NCBI GenBank assembly: GCA_947039485.1
Contig: CAMQZC010000007.1
Location: 1-64,000 of the forward strand
Source: an uncultured Verrucomicrobiales bacterium
GTDB lineage: Bacteria; Verrucomicrobiota; Verrucomicrobiia; Verrucomicrobiales; Akkermansiaceae
Reading direction: 5' to 3'
DNA length: 64,000 nt
Notes under the pieces: generated by a model
What the model was told of the DNA's origin: nothing
What the model saw: only the letters and a program-made list of their open reading frames with translations
Databases searched by the model: none
Shown: positions 26,920 to 35,780 of the stretch, one piece after another
Position numbering within the stretch: position 1 is the first letter of the stretch
How the letters are laid out: each line of letters opens with the position of its first letter
Program-made: the position numbers and the translations under genes

Positions 26920-27576
26920 TTACAGGGATTGGAGGAGGGGAAGCAGTTGCTTGATGTCGCTGATACGGTAGTCGGGGTTCTTAGCGATGCATTCGCCGGC
27001 CTCACCCTGACAGGTAGGCGACCAAGCCGCGCTAATGATAGCTACACCCGCGAGACGGCAGCAGTCGATGTCGCTAGGGGCATCGCCAACATAAATCAAC
27101 TCATCAGGGCGCATATCCCAGAGCTCCATGAGCTCAAGCAGGCGCAGATGCTTGCAATTGATATGAGGATCACCATAGCCGCAGTAGTCAAAATAATGCT
27201 TCAGACCAAAAAACGCTAAAGTAGAAATGGCGCTATGATCCTCCTTACCCGTGATAAGAGCAATGCGAAGACCCGCATCGCAGAGAGCATCAAGAAGCTC
27301 GCGGCTACCCTCAAATGGGGCTGGGGCCCAGCTGGGATGCAGCTCCTGATAAATCTCGACAAAGCGCGCGAGGGGCAGCTTGGGGTCAGTCACGTCAAGC
27401 CCTGTGAGACGGGCGATGACACCGCTCTCGCTCAGGCCATAATGGCAGACGACATCCTCATCGCTGAGGCGGACGCCAGTATACTCCTGTGCCACACGGC
27501 GAAAGGACTCCGTACAGAGAGGTAGCGTATCTCCTAGGGTTCCATCGAGGTCAAAAACTACAGCGCGCAAGGACAT
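26920..27576 (-). CDS. HAD-family phosphatase (phosphoglycolate phosphatase-like)
   Basis: Cytoplasmic haloacid-dehalogenase hydrolase of about 218 residues. Motif I is VVFDLDGTLGDT, motif II ALITGKED, and motif IV YVGDAPSDIDCC with a helical cap between motifs I and II, as in Gph/PGP-type phosphatases. Substrate is unknown; first place in an operon with two GH84 enzymes makes a sugar phosphate possible, but that is a guess. The start at 27576 sits just before motif I; a longer frame from 27612 adds an unlikely MSPLILFTHPLH leader. Confidence 0.85.
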   Translation of the reverse strand: MSLRAVVFDLDGTLGDTLPLCTESFRRVAQEYTGVRLSDEDVVCHYGLSESGVIARLTGLDVTDPKLPLARFVEIYQELHPSWAPAPFEGSRELLDALCDAGLRIALITGKEDHSAISTLAFFGLKHYFDYCGYGDPHINCKHLRLLELMELWDMRPDELIYVGDAPSDIDCCRLAGVAIISAAWSPTCQGEAGECIAKNPDYRISDIKQLLPLLQSL

Positions 27577-27593
27577 ATGAAGGGGATGGGTGA

Positions 27594-27622
27594 ATAGTAT
27601 CAGAGGCGACACTATCCAACAA
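27594..27622 (-). promoter_or_regulatory. Promoter of the HAD-GH84 operon
   Basis: On the minus strand, TTGTTG and TACTAT separated by 17 bp, with the -10 box 17 nt from the ATG at 27576. The predicted leader is about 11 nt. Confidence 0.55.
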
Positions 27623-27635
27623 GATTAACACAACA

Positions 27636-27644
27636 GGGGGGGGG
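27636..27644. repeat. Run of nine G residues in a divergent promoter region
   Basis: A G9 homopolymer on the plus strand, 14 bp upstream of the HAD-GH84 -35 box and about 150 bp before macA. Such tracts can change length by slippage. Confidence 0.9.
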
Positions 27645-27781
27645 CAAGGCAAGCATAAAGCACCCAGCAGAGCTCTAAAATTACTAGTTCATACGCCCAA
27701 CACATAGAAGAATCGCGATAAATCAAACTAAAAATGCGTGTCATCGGTAGATTCCCAGCTTCCGCTCCCGTACTTTATAGA

Positions 27782-27787
27782 TATAAT
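27782..27787 (+). promoter_or_regulatory. -10 box of the macA operon, predicted leaderless
   Basis: A perfect TATAAT ending 6 nt before the ATG at 27794. The matching -35 position (27759-27764, CTTCCG) is poor. The spacing supports 27794 rather than 27734 as the macA start. Confidence 0.5.
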
Positions 27788-27793
27788 TTTTTT

Positions 27794-29203
27794 ATGAATT
27801 GGATTTATCGAACAGGGATTTTTGTCGGTCTAGCCGCTGTAACGGTTGGTGGGTACTACTGGATGAGTGACGAAGAGGTGCAGGAGCTCAGCTTCCAATC
27901 CGCCGTGGTGAGCCAGGGGAGTTTTATCAACAAGGTTCAGTCCACAGGCACCCTTGAGCCCCAAGAGCTCGTGGATGTAGGCGCGCAGGTGACAGGCGAG
28001 ATTCGCGAGTTTGGCAAGGACAGCCAAGGTCGCCCCATCGACTACGGAAGTGAGGTCAAGGCCGGGCAGCTGCTCGCACGCATTGATGACACCATCGTCG
28101 AGCTCGCCATCCAGCGCATGGAGGCTAGCGTCGCCCAAGCAGAGGCTCAAATCAATAGTGCCAAGGCCGATATCAGCCGCTCCAATGCAGGTATCACTCA
28201 GGCAAAAGCCCAGGAGGCAAAGGCGCTGCGCGACCTGCAACGCGCTAAAAAACTCGGTGTTGGCGAGGCTCTCTCCCAGATGAGCTATGATGAATACGTC
28301 ACCACCGCAGAGACCTCAGCCGCCGCCATGGAGAGCGCCTTGGCAAATCTGCAATCCTCTCACGCATCCCTCGCTCAGGCAAAAGCTCAGCTCATGGGTG
28401 CCCAATCACAGCTCGCCAGCGAGCTGCGCAACCGCGAGTACACACAAATCAAGACCCCAGTTGATGGCACCGTCATCGTGCGACAGGTCAATGTGGGTCA
28501 AACCGTGGTGAGCAACATGAGCGCGACCACGCTCTTTCTCGTCGCACGCGACCTGACCAAGATGCAAATCTGGGCCAGTGTGAATGAGGTGGATATCGCC
28601 AAAATCAAGCCCAATCAACTCGTGCGTTTCAGCGTCGATGCCCTGCCCAACGAGAGATTTGAGGGCAAGGTCAACAAGGTGCGCCCCAACGCAACCATGA
28701 GCTCCAACGTCGTCACCTACATCGTGGAGATTGATATTGAGAACAAGGATCGTAAGCTGCTGCCCTACATGAGCGCCAACGTGGATTTCATCGTGCGTGA
28801 GATCCATGACGTGATTCTCGTGCCTGATGCAGCCTTTGATTTCACCCCCCCCACTGAGCTTGTGGATGAGCAAGCCCTCGCGCAGTTTGAATCGATGCGA
28901 GATGCTCTCCGCAAGGAGCGCCCAGAGGGCAAGAAGGACAAGTCCCAGCGAGCCGTCTTACTATGGACACAGCTTGAGAATGGCACACTCGCCCCCATCC
29001 TCGTGCAGCGAGGTGAGAGCGATGGAGCTCAATCCATCGTCACGCCATATGAGGGTCAGAGCTTGGCTCTCGGCGCAAAGCTCATCACAGGCATCCGCAG
29101 CAGCGACAGCGCTAAAATGGAGGATAAGGGGGATAATAACCCCTTCGGCATGAAGCGCCCCGAGCGACGCAAGCGCGGCACAGGAGGCCCAGCACGCCCC
29201 TAA
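27794..29203 (+). CDS. macA: MacA-like periplasmic adaptor (membrane fusion protein)
   Basis: Adaptor linking the inner-membrane MacB transporter to an outer-membrane channel. The 469-residue protein has an N-terminal membrane anchor (MNWIYRTGIFVGLAAVTVGG), a lipoyl/barrel-sandwich segment (VQSTGTLEPQELVDVGAQVTGE), a long coiled-coil hairpin at about 90-215, then beta-barrel and membrane-proximal domains (YTQIKTPVDGTVIVRQVNVG). It ends in a basic, Pro/Gly-rich tail (KRPERRKRGTGGPARP). It leads a macA-macB-permease-OMF operon. A start at 27734 would add 20 residues. Confidence 0.92.
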   Translation: MNWIYRTGIFVGLAAVTVGGYYWMSDEEVQELSFQSAVVSQGSFINKVQSTGTLEPQELVDVGAQVTGEIREFGKDSQGRPIDYGSEVKAGQLLARIDDTIVELAIQRMEASVAQAEAQINSAKADISRSNAGITQAKAQEAKALRDLQRAKKLGVGEALSQMSYDEYVTTAETSAAAMESALANLQSSHASLAQAKAQLMGAQSQLASELRNREYTQIKTPVDGTVIVRQVNVGQTVVSNMSATTLFLVARDLTKMQIWASVNEVDIAKIKPNQLVRFSVDALPNERFEGKVNKVRPNATMSSNVVTYIVEIDIENKDRKLLPYMSANVDFIVREIHDVILVPDAAFDFTPPTELVDEQALAQFESMRDALRKERPEGKKDKSQRAVLLWTQLENGTLAPILVQRGESDGAQSIVTPYEGQSLALGAKLITGIRSSDSAKMEDKGDNNPFGMKRPERRKRGTGGPARP

Positions 29204-29240
29204 TTAGCCCTCTAGCTTGTAACTCTAGCGCCATACCGCT

Positions 29241-29948
29241 GTGATTGAATTACGCAATATTACCAAAGTCTACCACCTCGGGGAGATTGATCTCCCCGTG
29301 CTCAAGGGTATCTCTCTACGCATCAAGGAGGGCGAGTTTGTCTCGCTGACGGGAGCATCAGGCTCGGGCAAGTCCACGCTGATGAATATCCTCGGCTGCC
29401 TCGACCGCCCCAGCGCAGGAGAGTTCTACATTGATGGCAAGGATGTGGCGCACTACAATGAGAATGAGCGAGCAGGTCTGCGCAATGCGCGCATCGGCTT
29501 CGTCTTCCAGAACTTCAACCTCCTCAACCGCACAAGTGCGCTGGAGAATGTCATGATGCCAGCCATCTATGCGCTCCCAGCCAAGAGCAAGACGCAGATT
29601 CGAGAGCACGCCATCGAGCTCATGAAGCTCGTGGGCATTGACGACCGTATGGATCACACACCCTCCCAACTCTCAGGCGGTCAGCAGCAACGCGTAGCTA
29701 TCGCGCGCTCCCTCATCAACAACCCAAGCATCTTGCTAGCCGATGAGCCGACGGGGAATCTGGACTCAACCACCTCGGTGGAGGTGCTCAACATGTTCCG
29801 CGAGCTCAACCGCAAGCAAGGCATCACCATCATCATTGTGACGCATGACCCCAAGACAGCCGCCTTTACCGACCGCGCCATCCGCATGAGCGATGGTCTG
29901 ATTACCGAGGGTGTCGCGGACGAGCTCTCAATTGAATTAAAAAAATGA
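29241..29948 (+). CDS. macB: MacB-type ABC transporter ATP-binding protein
   Basis: Cytoplasmic ATPase of a MacB/LolD-type exporter, 235 residues. Walker A is GASGSGKSTLMN, the Q-loop VFQNFNLL, the signature LSGGQQQRVAIARSL, Walker B ILLADEPTGNLD and the H-loop VTHD. It starts with GTG at 29241. In E. coli MacB the ATPase and permease are fused; here they are separate genes whose ends overlap (ATGA). Confidence 0.94.
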   Translation: MIELRNITKVYHLGEIDLPVLKGISLRIKEGEFVSLTGASGSGKSTLMNILGCLDRPSAGEFYIDGKDVAHYNENERAGLRNARIGFVFQNFNLLNRTSALENVMMPAIYALPAKSKTQIREHAIELMKLVGIDDRMDHTPSQLSGGQQQRVAIARSLINNPSILLADEPTGNLDSTTSVEVLNMFRELNRKQGITIIIVTHDPKTAAFTDRAIRMSDGLITEGVADELSIELKK

Positions 29949-31303
29949 AACTCTGGCCTCTTTTTCTCACCTGCCTCCTCGCCCTGACGCGCAACCCGAT
30001 GCGCGCTGCGCTCACGGTGTTAGGCATTGTCATCGGCATCGCCGCCGTCGTCGCCATCATGGAGATTGGCGAGGGCTCCAAAAAGCAAATTAGCGACTCC
30101 ATCGCCTCCCTCGGTGCAGGCAAGATCATGGTCATGGGCGCCTCGGTCAAGACCGCCGGCGTAAGCAGCGGCAGAGCCGCCATCAAAGCCAGTGATGCCG
30201 AAATACTCATGGAGGAGTGCAGCGCATTTGTAATCAATGCCTCACCCGTCGTCAAAACATCAGCCCAAGTCATCGTCAACGGCCTCAACTGGAGCCCCGA
30301 GACAATCGCTGGCGGCAACGAGCACTATCTGAATATTGAAAGCTGGAAAATCGCCGAGGGTCGCGGATTTGACAAGAGCATGGTGGATAACGCCGATCGC
30401 GTCTGCGTCGTGGGTCGCACGATTGTCAAGGAACTCTTCCCCGATGTCAACCCCATCGGTCAGGACATCCGCATCCGCGATGTCATCTTCAAGGTCATTG
30501 GAGTTCTTGAGGAAAAAGGAGCTGGGCACTGGGGCAACGATCAAGACAACAGCATCTTCTTACCATGGACAAGCATCCGCATGCGCCTGATGGGCTCACC
30601 TAGCACAGCTGTGCTCACGATAGCTGGCGCAGCAAACAAGGCCAAGACAAACGCCGCCGCTACCTTCCCCTCATCCAGCGTGGCTCTCTATCCCGGTACA
30701 GACTTGCAGTCCTTCACCAATGCGCCCCACCCCCTGCGCACACGCACGGTGAACTACGTGGTTGCCAAGATTTACGACACAGAGAATGCCACCCCAGCCA
30801 TGGATGCCATGACACCTGTGCTGCGGCGTCACCGCGGACTCAAAGTAGGACAGCTCGATGACTTTGAGATGCGTGATAGCGCTCAATTCTCCAAGATGGT
30901 CACCAGCACAGCAGACACGATGAGCAACCTGCTGCTCGCCGTAGCAATGATTTCGCTCGTTGTGGGCGGTGTGGGTATCATGAATATCATGATGGTATCG
31001 GTCACTGAGCGCACGCGTGAGATTGGCCTGCGCATGGCTGTGGGGGCTCGCCCTCGCGATATTATGTCGCAGTTCCTCCTTGAGGCGGTGCTGCTCTGCC
31101 TCGTGGGCGGCATCATCGGCATCCTGCTGGGACGCCTCGCCTCCATCATTGTCTCTGTGCAAAACGACTGGCCTGTCGCCAGCTCCACAAGCGCTATCAT
31201 CCTCTCTGTCTCTGTGGCAGTCATCATCGGCGTCGTCTTTGGCTGGTACCCCGCGTGGAAGGCCTCCCGCATGGACCCCATCGACGCACTGCGTCACGAG
31301 TAA
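29945..31303 (+). CDS. MacB-type ABC transporter permease
   Basis: Inner-membrane subunit of the exporter, 452 residues. One N-terminal helix (ALTVLGIVIGIAAVVAIMEIG) precedes a large periplasmic domain of about 240 residues, followed by three C-terminal helices typical of the FtsX fold, with the conserved VVGGVGIMNIMMVSVTERTREIGLR segment split over residues near 340-365. Start codon overlaps the ATPase stop. Substrate is unknown; relatives export macrolides, toxins or lipopeptides. Confidence 0.92.
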   Translation: MKLWPLFLTCLLALTRNPMRAALTVLGIVIGIAAVVAIMEIGEGSKKQISDSIASLGAGKIMVMGASVKTAGVSSGRAAIKASDAEILMEECSAFVINASPVVKTSAQVIVNGLNWSPETIAGGNEHYLNIESWKIAEGRGFDKSMVDNADRVCVVGRTIVKELFPDVNPIGQDIRIRDVIFKVIGVLEEKGAGHWGNDQDNSIFLPWTSIRMRLMGSPSTAVLTIAGAANKAKTNAAATFPSSSVALYPGTDLQSFTNAPHPLRTRTVNYVVAKIYDTENATPAMDAMTPVLRRHRGLKVGQLDDFEMRDSAQFSKMVTSTADTMSNLLLAVAMISLVVGGVGIMNIMMVSVTERTREIGLRMAVGARPRDIMSQFLLEAVLLCLVGGIIGILLGRLASIIVSVQNDWPVASSTSAIILSVSVAVIIGVVFGWYPAWKASRMDPIDALRHE

Positions 31304-31340
31304 TTGCAGCCCCATCCCTATCGCCCCCCTTTTTTATCTG

Positions 31341-32729
31341 ATGAAAATCACCTCCCTTATCCTCCTATCCCTCACCCTGAGCCTGAGCTCCTGCATGATG
31401 GGGCCCGACTTCAGCGAAGCCCAATCACCAAATCTGCCCAGCACATGGGTCAATGCCACGCCTCCCCAGTCAGCTGAGGGAGACTTGGCAACTTGGTGGA
31501 AGCAGTTCCGCGACCCACAGTTAGAGAAAATTCTCAGCACAGGCTTTAGCAGCAACCCCGACATGATCTCAGCGGCCCTGAGCATCGGACAAGCGGAGTC
31601 AGCCCTGCGCAGCACCCAGTCAGGGATGCTGCCCAGCATGGGCGGCAATCTGGGGTCGAGCAACTCGGGCAACTACGACACGAGCAACTCACACGGCAAC
31701 TTTAATGGCGGACTCTCAGCCTCATGGACACCAGATATCTGGGGCGCAACGCGCCGCGAGATTGAGGCCAACTTTGCCGCCCTCGGATCGAGCAATGCCG
31801 CGGCAGCCGCCACGCGCACAGCTCTCTCTGTGAGCATCAGCAGCGCCTACTTCCAGTGGATTGAGGCCAAGGAGAATCTGCGCATCGCCCGTGAGCAACT
31901 CAACTATCAAGAGCACACTTACCGCATCGTGCGCGATCTGGTCAATGAAGGCTTCAAATCCGAGCTCGACCTCCAAGAAGCCATCGTCACCATCAGCAGC
32001 ACGCGCTCCTCCATCCCTGCGTTCGAGGCAAACATCCGTGCCTATGAGAACAACCTTGCGGCACTGCTGGGAACCACGGTCAACAACCTGAAGCTCAAAA
32101 TGCCCGCTGCCTCAGTCTACAACCTAACTCCACGCATCCCAATCAACCTCCCATCAGACCTGCTGCGCCGACGCCCCGATATCGTGCGTGCGGAGTATGA
32201 GCTTGCTGGACAGAGTGCCCTTGAGGGTGTGGCCATTGCGCGACTCTTTCCCGACATCTCCTTGACAGGCTCAACTGGCAGCTCTGCTGGAACTGACTTT
32301 GCAAGATTCTGGAAGTCGAGCACCTGGGGCCTAAGCGCAAGCGTCTCTGAGACCATATTCAACCGCAGCGCACTCAATGAGAATGTGGCGCAGGCAGAGC
32401 TTGCCACGCTCAAATCAGCACAGAGCTACCGCAAAACCGTCATTGAAGCCTTTGCGGAGGTGGAAAGAGAGCTCATCAGCTACGCCCAGCTCACGAGTCA
32501 GCTGCCCGAGTACCAGCGAGCACGCGATGCGAGCAAGTCCGCCTCCGAGCTCTCCTTGCGCCGATACAATGAGGGGCTCACAGACTTTCTCAACGTCTCC
32601 TCTGCTCAACGCTCTTGGTTAAGCTCTGAGCTCAAGCTCATCAGCACCAAGCAGACCATTCGACTCGCCCTTGCGCGACTCTGTGCAGCTATGGGTGGTG
32701 GCTATGAGACGAATTTAACTCAGTTCTAA
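31341..32729 (+). CDS. TolC-like outer-membrane factor lipoprotein (NodT family)
   Basis: Outer-membrane channel completing the MacAB tripartite pump. The 462-residue protein begins with a lipoprotein signal (SLTLSLSSC, lipidated Cys) followed by MMGPDF and PSTWVN, typical of NodT/OprM-type factors. Two OEP repeats follow, with LLRRRPDIVRAEYELA at about 270-285 and the coiled-coil halves around it. The longer frame from 31017 is the permease in another frame. It is the last gene of the efflux operon; no strong terminator is visible after it. Confidence 0.92.
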   Translation: MKITSLILLSLTLSLSSCMMGPDFSEAQSPNLPSTWVNATPPQSAEGDLATWWKQFRDPQLEKILSTGFSSNPDMISAALSIGQAESALRSTQSGMLPSMGGNLGSSNSGNYDTSNSHGNFNGGLSASWTPDIWGATRREIEANFAALGSSNAAAAATRTALSVSISSAYFQWIEAKENLRIAREQLNYQEHTYRIVRDLVNEGFKSELDLQEAIVTISSTRSSIPAFEANIRAYENNLAALLGTTVNNLKLKMPAASVYNLTPRIPINLPSDLLRRRPDIVRAEYELAGQSALEGVAIARLFPDISLTGSTGSSAGTDFARFWKSSTWGLSASVSETIFNRSALNENVAQAELATLKSAQSYRKTVIEAFAEVERELISYAQLTSQLPEYQRARDASKSASELSLRRYNEGLTDFLNVSSAQRSWLSSELKLISTKQTIRLALARLCAAMGGGYETNLTQF

Positions 32730-32773
32730 AGCATGCATGACATGCAGAGAGCTAAGGGTCCGTCCATTTTTGC

Positions 32774-32802
32774 TTGATTTCCCGTAATCTTGAGCGTAGA
32801 CT
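32774..32802 (+). promoter_or_regulatory. Promoter of the RelE-like gene, predicted leaderless
   Basis: TTGATT and TAGACT separated by 17 bp. The -10 box ends 6 nt before a GTG at 32809, so the transcript would begin at that GTG, which supports the start choice. Confidence 0.6.
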
Positions 32803-32808
32803 GCAATC

Positions 32809-33186
32809 GTGCACCAGATTGTTTTTAATAAAATTAGCGCAGCAGAAATTTCTGCGCTTCCTACACTTGACCAGCTCACCCTCATCGACGCCTTCAAGGT
32901 GGATGAAAACAGCTTCAAGTCAGGCGCCACCGACGGCAAGTTTGGTGAGGTGAAGCGCGACGGTAAGAAAATCCTGCGCTTCCGATCTCAAGATTACCGC
33001 ATCTACTTCAGCATCGAAGGCGATGAGATTGAGGGCAAACTTCACATCCATCGCATCCTCAATGCGAATTCACTCAAGGACTTCCTCTTCCGCTCTAAGA
33101 TTGGCGGCTCCGAGGATCAACGCCTCTCTAATTCTCGCTCATTCTGGACACTGATTGAGGAGGGAACTAACGCGCCCAAGCACTAA
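32809..33186 (+). CDS. RelE/ParE-like protein without adjacent antitoxin
   Basis: A 125-residue protein starting at GTG. The segment FGEVKRDGKKILRFRSQDYR, then IYFSIEG and HIHRIL at about 45-85 resembles the small beta-sheet core of RelE/ParE toxins, where the RxxxYR pattern precedes paired strands. The C-terminal 35 residues extend beyond the core. No small antitoxin gene lies on either side; the nearest ribbon-helix-helix gene is 6.5 kb away. It could be a domesticated or unrelated member of the fold. Function is unproven. Confidence 0.6.
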   Translation: MHQIVFNKISAAEISALPTLDQLTLIDAFKVDENSFKSGATDGKFGEVKRDGKKILRFRSQDYRIYFSIEGDEIEGKLHIHRILNANSLKDFLFRSKIGGSEDQRLSNSRSFWTLIEEGTNAPKH

Positions 33187-33215
33187 GACGCCCCCGCGTC
33201 CTACCACGAGGCAAC

Positions 33216-34139
33216 ATGATGACTGAGTACCTCAGTATGCTACCCTCCCCCCTGCGAATTAGCGCGGTGGCGAGTGTCACCTTCACCCAGCTGGTGCGGA
33301 TGCGCCTCTTTGTGGTACTCGCTCTCTTTTGCCTCGGGTTTTTGGGGCTGCAATTTCTTCCTTTTCACGAGCATCTTGCGCTGGAGCAAGCTGGTACAAA
33401 CCAGCTTGAGCTTATCAAGAATGTGGGCATGGGCTGCATGCAGATTTTTGGGCTCCTCTTTTGCATTGCCGCAACCTCCCTACTCATTCCCCGCGATGCA
33501 GAGGATCGCATCCTCTACACCATCCTCTGCAAGCCTGTACCGCGCTTTGACTACTTAGCAGGCAAGGCGCTCGGGCTACTTAGCCTCCTCTTTGTGATGC
33601 TGCTGGCGATGGATGGACTCATGTCGCTCATTCTCTGGATGCGCGAGTCTGCTATTGCCGCAGAGCTTACAAGTATCCTGCTAGAGCAGGGTCATAGTGA
33701 TCAGGCTATTGAGGTGATGCTTGAGCCTCTGCGAGGCGCTGGGCTGAGCTGGGATCTCCAGCGAGGCGTGATGCTCATGTTTCTCGGTTTTGGGGTGCTA
33801 ACCAGCCTGACACTGCTCATCTCCTGCTTCACGAGCACCACCATTGTGAGCATGGTACTGGCACTGGGTCTCTACTTTGTAGGGATGTTCCAAGGTCAGG
33901 TTTTTGCGGCCCTCTCCGCGGCCACAGGCAGCGTAGGGACGAGCCCTGCGGCGCAGGATGCCGCGCAAGTTTTCTCGGTACTTGTCCCCCATTTTGGACT
34001 TTATACCGCGAGTGACGCGGTTGCCTCTGGAGCGAGTCTCAGCTGGTCGATGCTGGGCCATATAGCTCTGCTCTCTGGCGGCTACATGCTCTTCCACCTC
34101 CTGCTCGCGAGCTGGATTTTCTCAAAAAAAGAATTTTAA
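33216..34139 (+). CDS. ABC-2 type transporter permease, no linked ATPase
   Basis: A 307-residue membrane protein with about six hydrophobic helices. It resembles the ABC-2 permeases (NosY/CcmB-like): an early helix with MRLFVVLALFCLGFLGLQFLP, then LLIPRDAEDRILYTILCKPVPR before the central helices, and SLLFVMLLAMDGLMSLIL. Such subunits need an ATP-binding partner, yet none is encoded between 32.7 and 37 kb. The extra residues and conserved 'ILCKPVPR' loop are common in this family. Cargo unknown. Confidence 0.75.
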   Translation: MMTEYLSMLPSPLRISAVASVTFTQLVRMRLFVVLALFCLGFLGLQFLPFHEHLALEQAGTNQLELIKNVGMGCMQIFGLLFCIAATSLLIPRDAEDRILYTILCKPVPRFDYLAGKALGLLSLLFVMLLAMDGLMSLILWMRESAIAAELTSILLEQGHSDQAIEVMLEPLRGAGLSWDLQRGVMLMFLGFGVLTSLTLLISCFTSTTIVSMVLALGLYFVGMFQGQVFAALSAATGSVGTSPAAQDAAQVFSVLVPHFGLYTASDAVASGASLSWSMLGHIALLSGGYMLFHLLLASWIFSKKEF

Positions 34140-34151
34140 GCAAGACGGCAT

Positions 34152-34529
34152 ATGGAGAGTCCAGAGCTACCCGATGAGAGCGATACCGCCGCCTGCCTGC
34201 GCTATGCCAAGCTGCTGCAGCGTGGGCGTGGGAAAATAGGGCGCGATTTTGAGCGATCCCTTTACTACTTCGACCTTGCGGCTCAGGCAGGTGATGTGGA
34301 TGCCATGTACCATCTAGGCAAGTGCTACCTCAAGGGGCTTGGATGCCTGAGGGACGCCCATGGGGCTGTGACCTGCTTTGAGAATGCTGCCCATCGCGGA
34401 CATCTAGGGGCGACACAGAGACTTGCCGAGTGCTTCAGCAAAGGGCTGGGCGCACCCCAGTGTGCCGAGCTGGCAACTTATTGGGAGCTCCGGGCGGCAG
34501 CGCAGGCAGAGGCCAGCCCGCAAGCTTGA
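34152..34529 (+). CDS. Small Sel1-repeat protein
   Basis: A 125-residue soluble protein with two to three Sel1-like repeats: YFDLAAQAGDVDAMYHLGKC and CFENAAHRGHLGATQRLAEC. Sel1/TPR-like repeats mediate protein-protein contacts. It has no signal peptide. It follows the permease by 12 nt and is probably co-transcribed; the leuB -35 box overlaps its stop codon. Confidence 0.8.
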   Translation: MESPELPDESDTAACLRYAKLLQRGRGKIGRDFERSLYYFDLAAQAGDVDAMYHLGKCYLKGLGCLRDAHGAVTCFENAAHRGHLGATQRLAECFSKGLGAPQCAELATYWELRAAAQAEASPQA

Positions 34530-34554
34530 CATCTTGCCCCTCAGCATGTATCCT
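34526..34554 (+). promoter_or_regulatory. Promoter of leuB, very short leader
   Basis: A perfect TTGACA and TATCCT separated by 17 bp. The -10 box ends 11 nt before the leuB ATG, giving a predicted leader of about 5 nt. No leucine attenuator or T-box can fit. Confidence 0.7.
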
Positions 34555-34565
34555 AGCAACGCAAC

Positions 34566-35672
34566 ATGAACACATATCAACTCGCAGTACTCCCAGGTGA
34601 TGGCATCGGCCCAGAAGTCATGACCCAAGCCCTCAAAGCCCTCTCCGCCGTTGAATCCAAGTTTGGTTTTAGCACCAAGCTCACAGAATGCTATGTCGGC
34701 GGTGCCGCCATCGACAACTGCGGCAAGGCCCTCCCTGCCGAGACTCTGGCCGCCTGCTCCGCAGCCGATGCCATTCTCTTTGGCTCCGTGGGTGGACCCA
34801 AGTGGGACCATCTGCCTGCTGATGAGCGCCCCGAGCGTGGTGCCCTCCTGCCCCTGCGCAAGCATTTTTCCCTCTTCGCCAACCTCCGCCCTGGCATCTG
34901 CATGGCAGAGCTAGTTGAGGCATCTCCTCTCAAGAACAAGATTATTGAGGGAGGCTTTGACATCCTCTGCGTCCGCGAGCTCACGGGTGGCATGTACTTT
35001 GGCGAGCCCAAGTTCTACGGTGAGCAAGATGGCGAGATTGTCGGCATTGATACACTCTTCTACCGCAAGTCGGAGGTAGAGCGCATTGCACGTGTCGCCT
35101 TTGAGTCAGCCCGAGGTCGCGACAAGCGTCTCTGCAGTGTGGACAAGGCCAACGTCCTCTCATCCTCGATGATGTGGCGCGACACGGTGGAGGAGATTGC
35201 AAAGGATTACCCCGATGTTGAGCTCAGCCACATGTATGTAGACAATGCAGCCATGCAGTTAGTGCGCAACCCTCAATACTTTGACGTCATGGTGACGGAG
35301 AACACCTTTGGTGACATCCTCTCTGATGAGATGGCGATCATCTGCGGCTCTCTGGGCATGCTGCCTAGCGCATCTCTGGGCGAGGGCAAGGGCGGTGATG
35401 GCAAGAAAGCCTTTGGTATGTACGAGCCCTCAGGTGGCTCAGCTCCCGATATTGCTGGACTGGATATTGCTAATCCGATTGCGCAGATTCTCTCACTGAG
35501 CATGCTGCTACGCTACTCCTGCTTAGAGGCAGAGGCAGCGGATGCAATTGATTTGGCCGTACGCCGCGTCATTGCCTCGGGTCTGCGCACGCGCGACCTC
35601 TCCAACGGCAGCTGCGGCGAGAAGCTGGTGAGCTGCTCAGAGATGGGTGATGCCATCGCTGCAGCTATCTAA
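34566..35672 (+). CDS. leuB: 3-isopropylmalate dehydrogenase
   Basis: Cytoplasmic NAD-dependent oxidative decarboxylase of leucine synthesis. The 368-residue protein has [11 protein letters not shown] at the N-terminus, the substrate loop [13 protein letters not shown], the catalytic Tyr in [10 protein letters not shown], Lys in DKANVLSSS, the metal-binding Asp in [18 protein letters not shown] and GSAPDIAG. Length is typical. It stands alone: leuA, leuC and leuD are not adjacent. A terminator follows. Confidence 0.97.
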   Translation: MNTYQLAVLPGDGIGPEVMTQALKALSAVESKFGFSTKLTECYVGGAAIDNCGKALPAETLAACSAADAILFGSVGGPKWDHLPADERPERGALLPLRKHFSLFANLRPGICMAELVEASPLKNKIIEGGFDILCVRELTGGMYFGEPKFYGEQDGEIVGIDTLFYRKSEVERIARVAFESARGRDKRLCSVDKANVLSSSMMWRDTVEEIAKDYPDVELSHMYVDNAAMQLVRNPQYFDVMVTENTFGDILSDEMAIICGSLGMLPSASLGEGKGGDGKKAFGMYEPSGGSAPDIAGLDIANPIAQILSLSMLLRYSCLEAEAADAIDLAVRRVIASGLRTRDLSNGSCGEKLVSCSEMGDAIAAAI

Positions 35673-35692
35673 GGATAACAAGCAACCTTTTT

Positions 35693-35744
35693 CACACAAA
35701 AGCCCCACCTCTCCTTCATGAGTGGCGGGGCTTTTGTGTGGGCG
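35693..35744 (+). terminator. Terminator of leuB
   Basis: A 14-bp stem CACACAAAAGCCCC (35693-35706) with its complement (35727-35740), including an internal CTTTTGTG run. Its far side faces the tatD stop, so it may serve both convergent genes. Confidence 0.85.
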
Positions 35745-35780
35745 GGTGTCGGGGACACCCCCCATTAGAGAAGGTAACGC

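Noticed and set aside
14894..27576. A2M plus GH84 block as a horizontally acquired island
   Set aside because: Base composition and codon use look like the flanks; no integrase, tRNA or repeats border the block.
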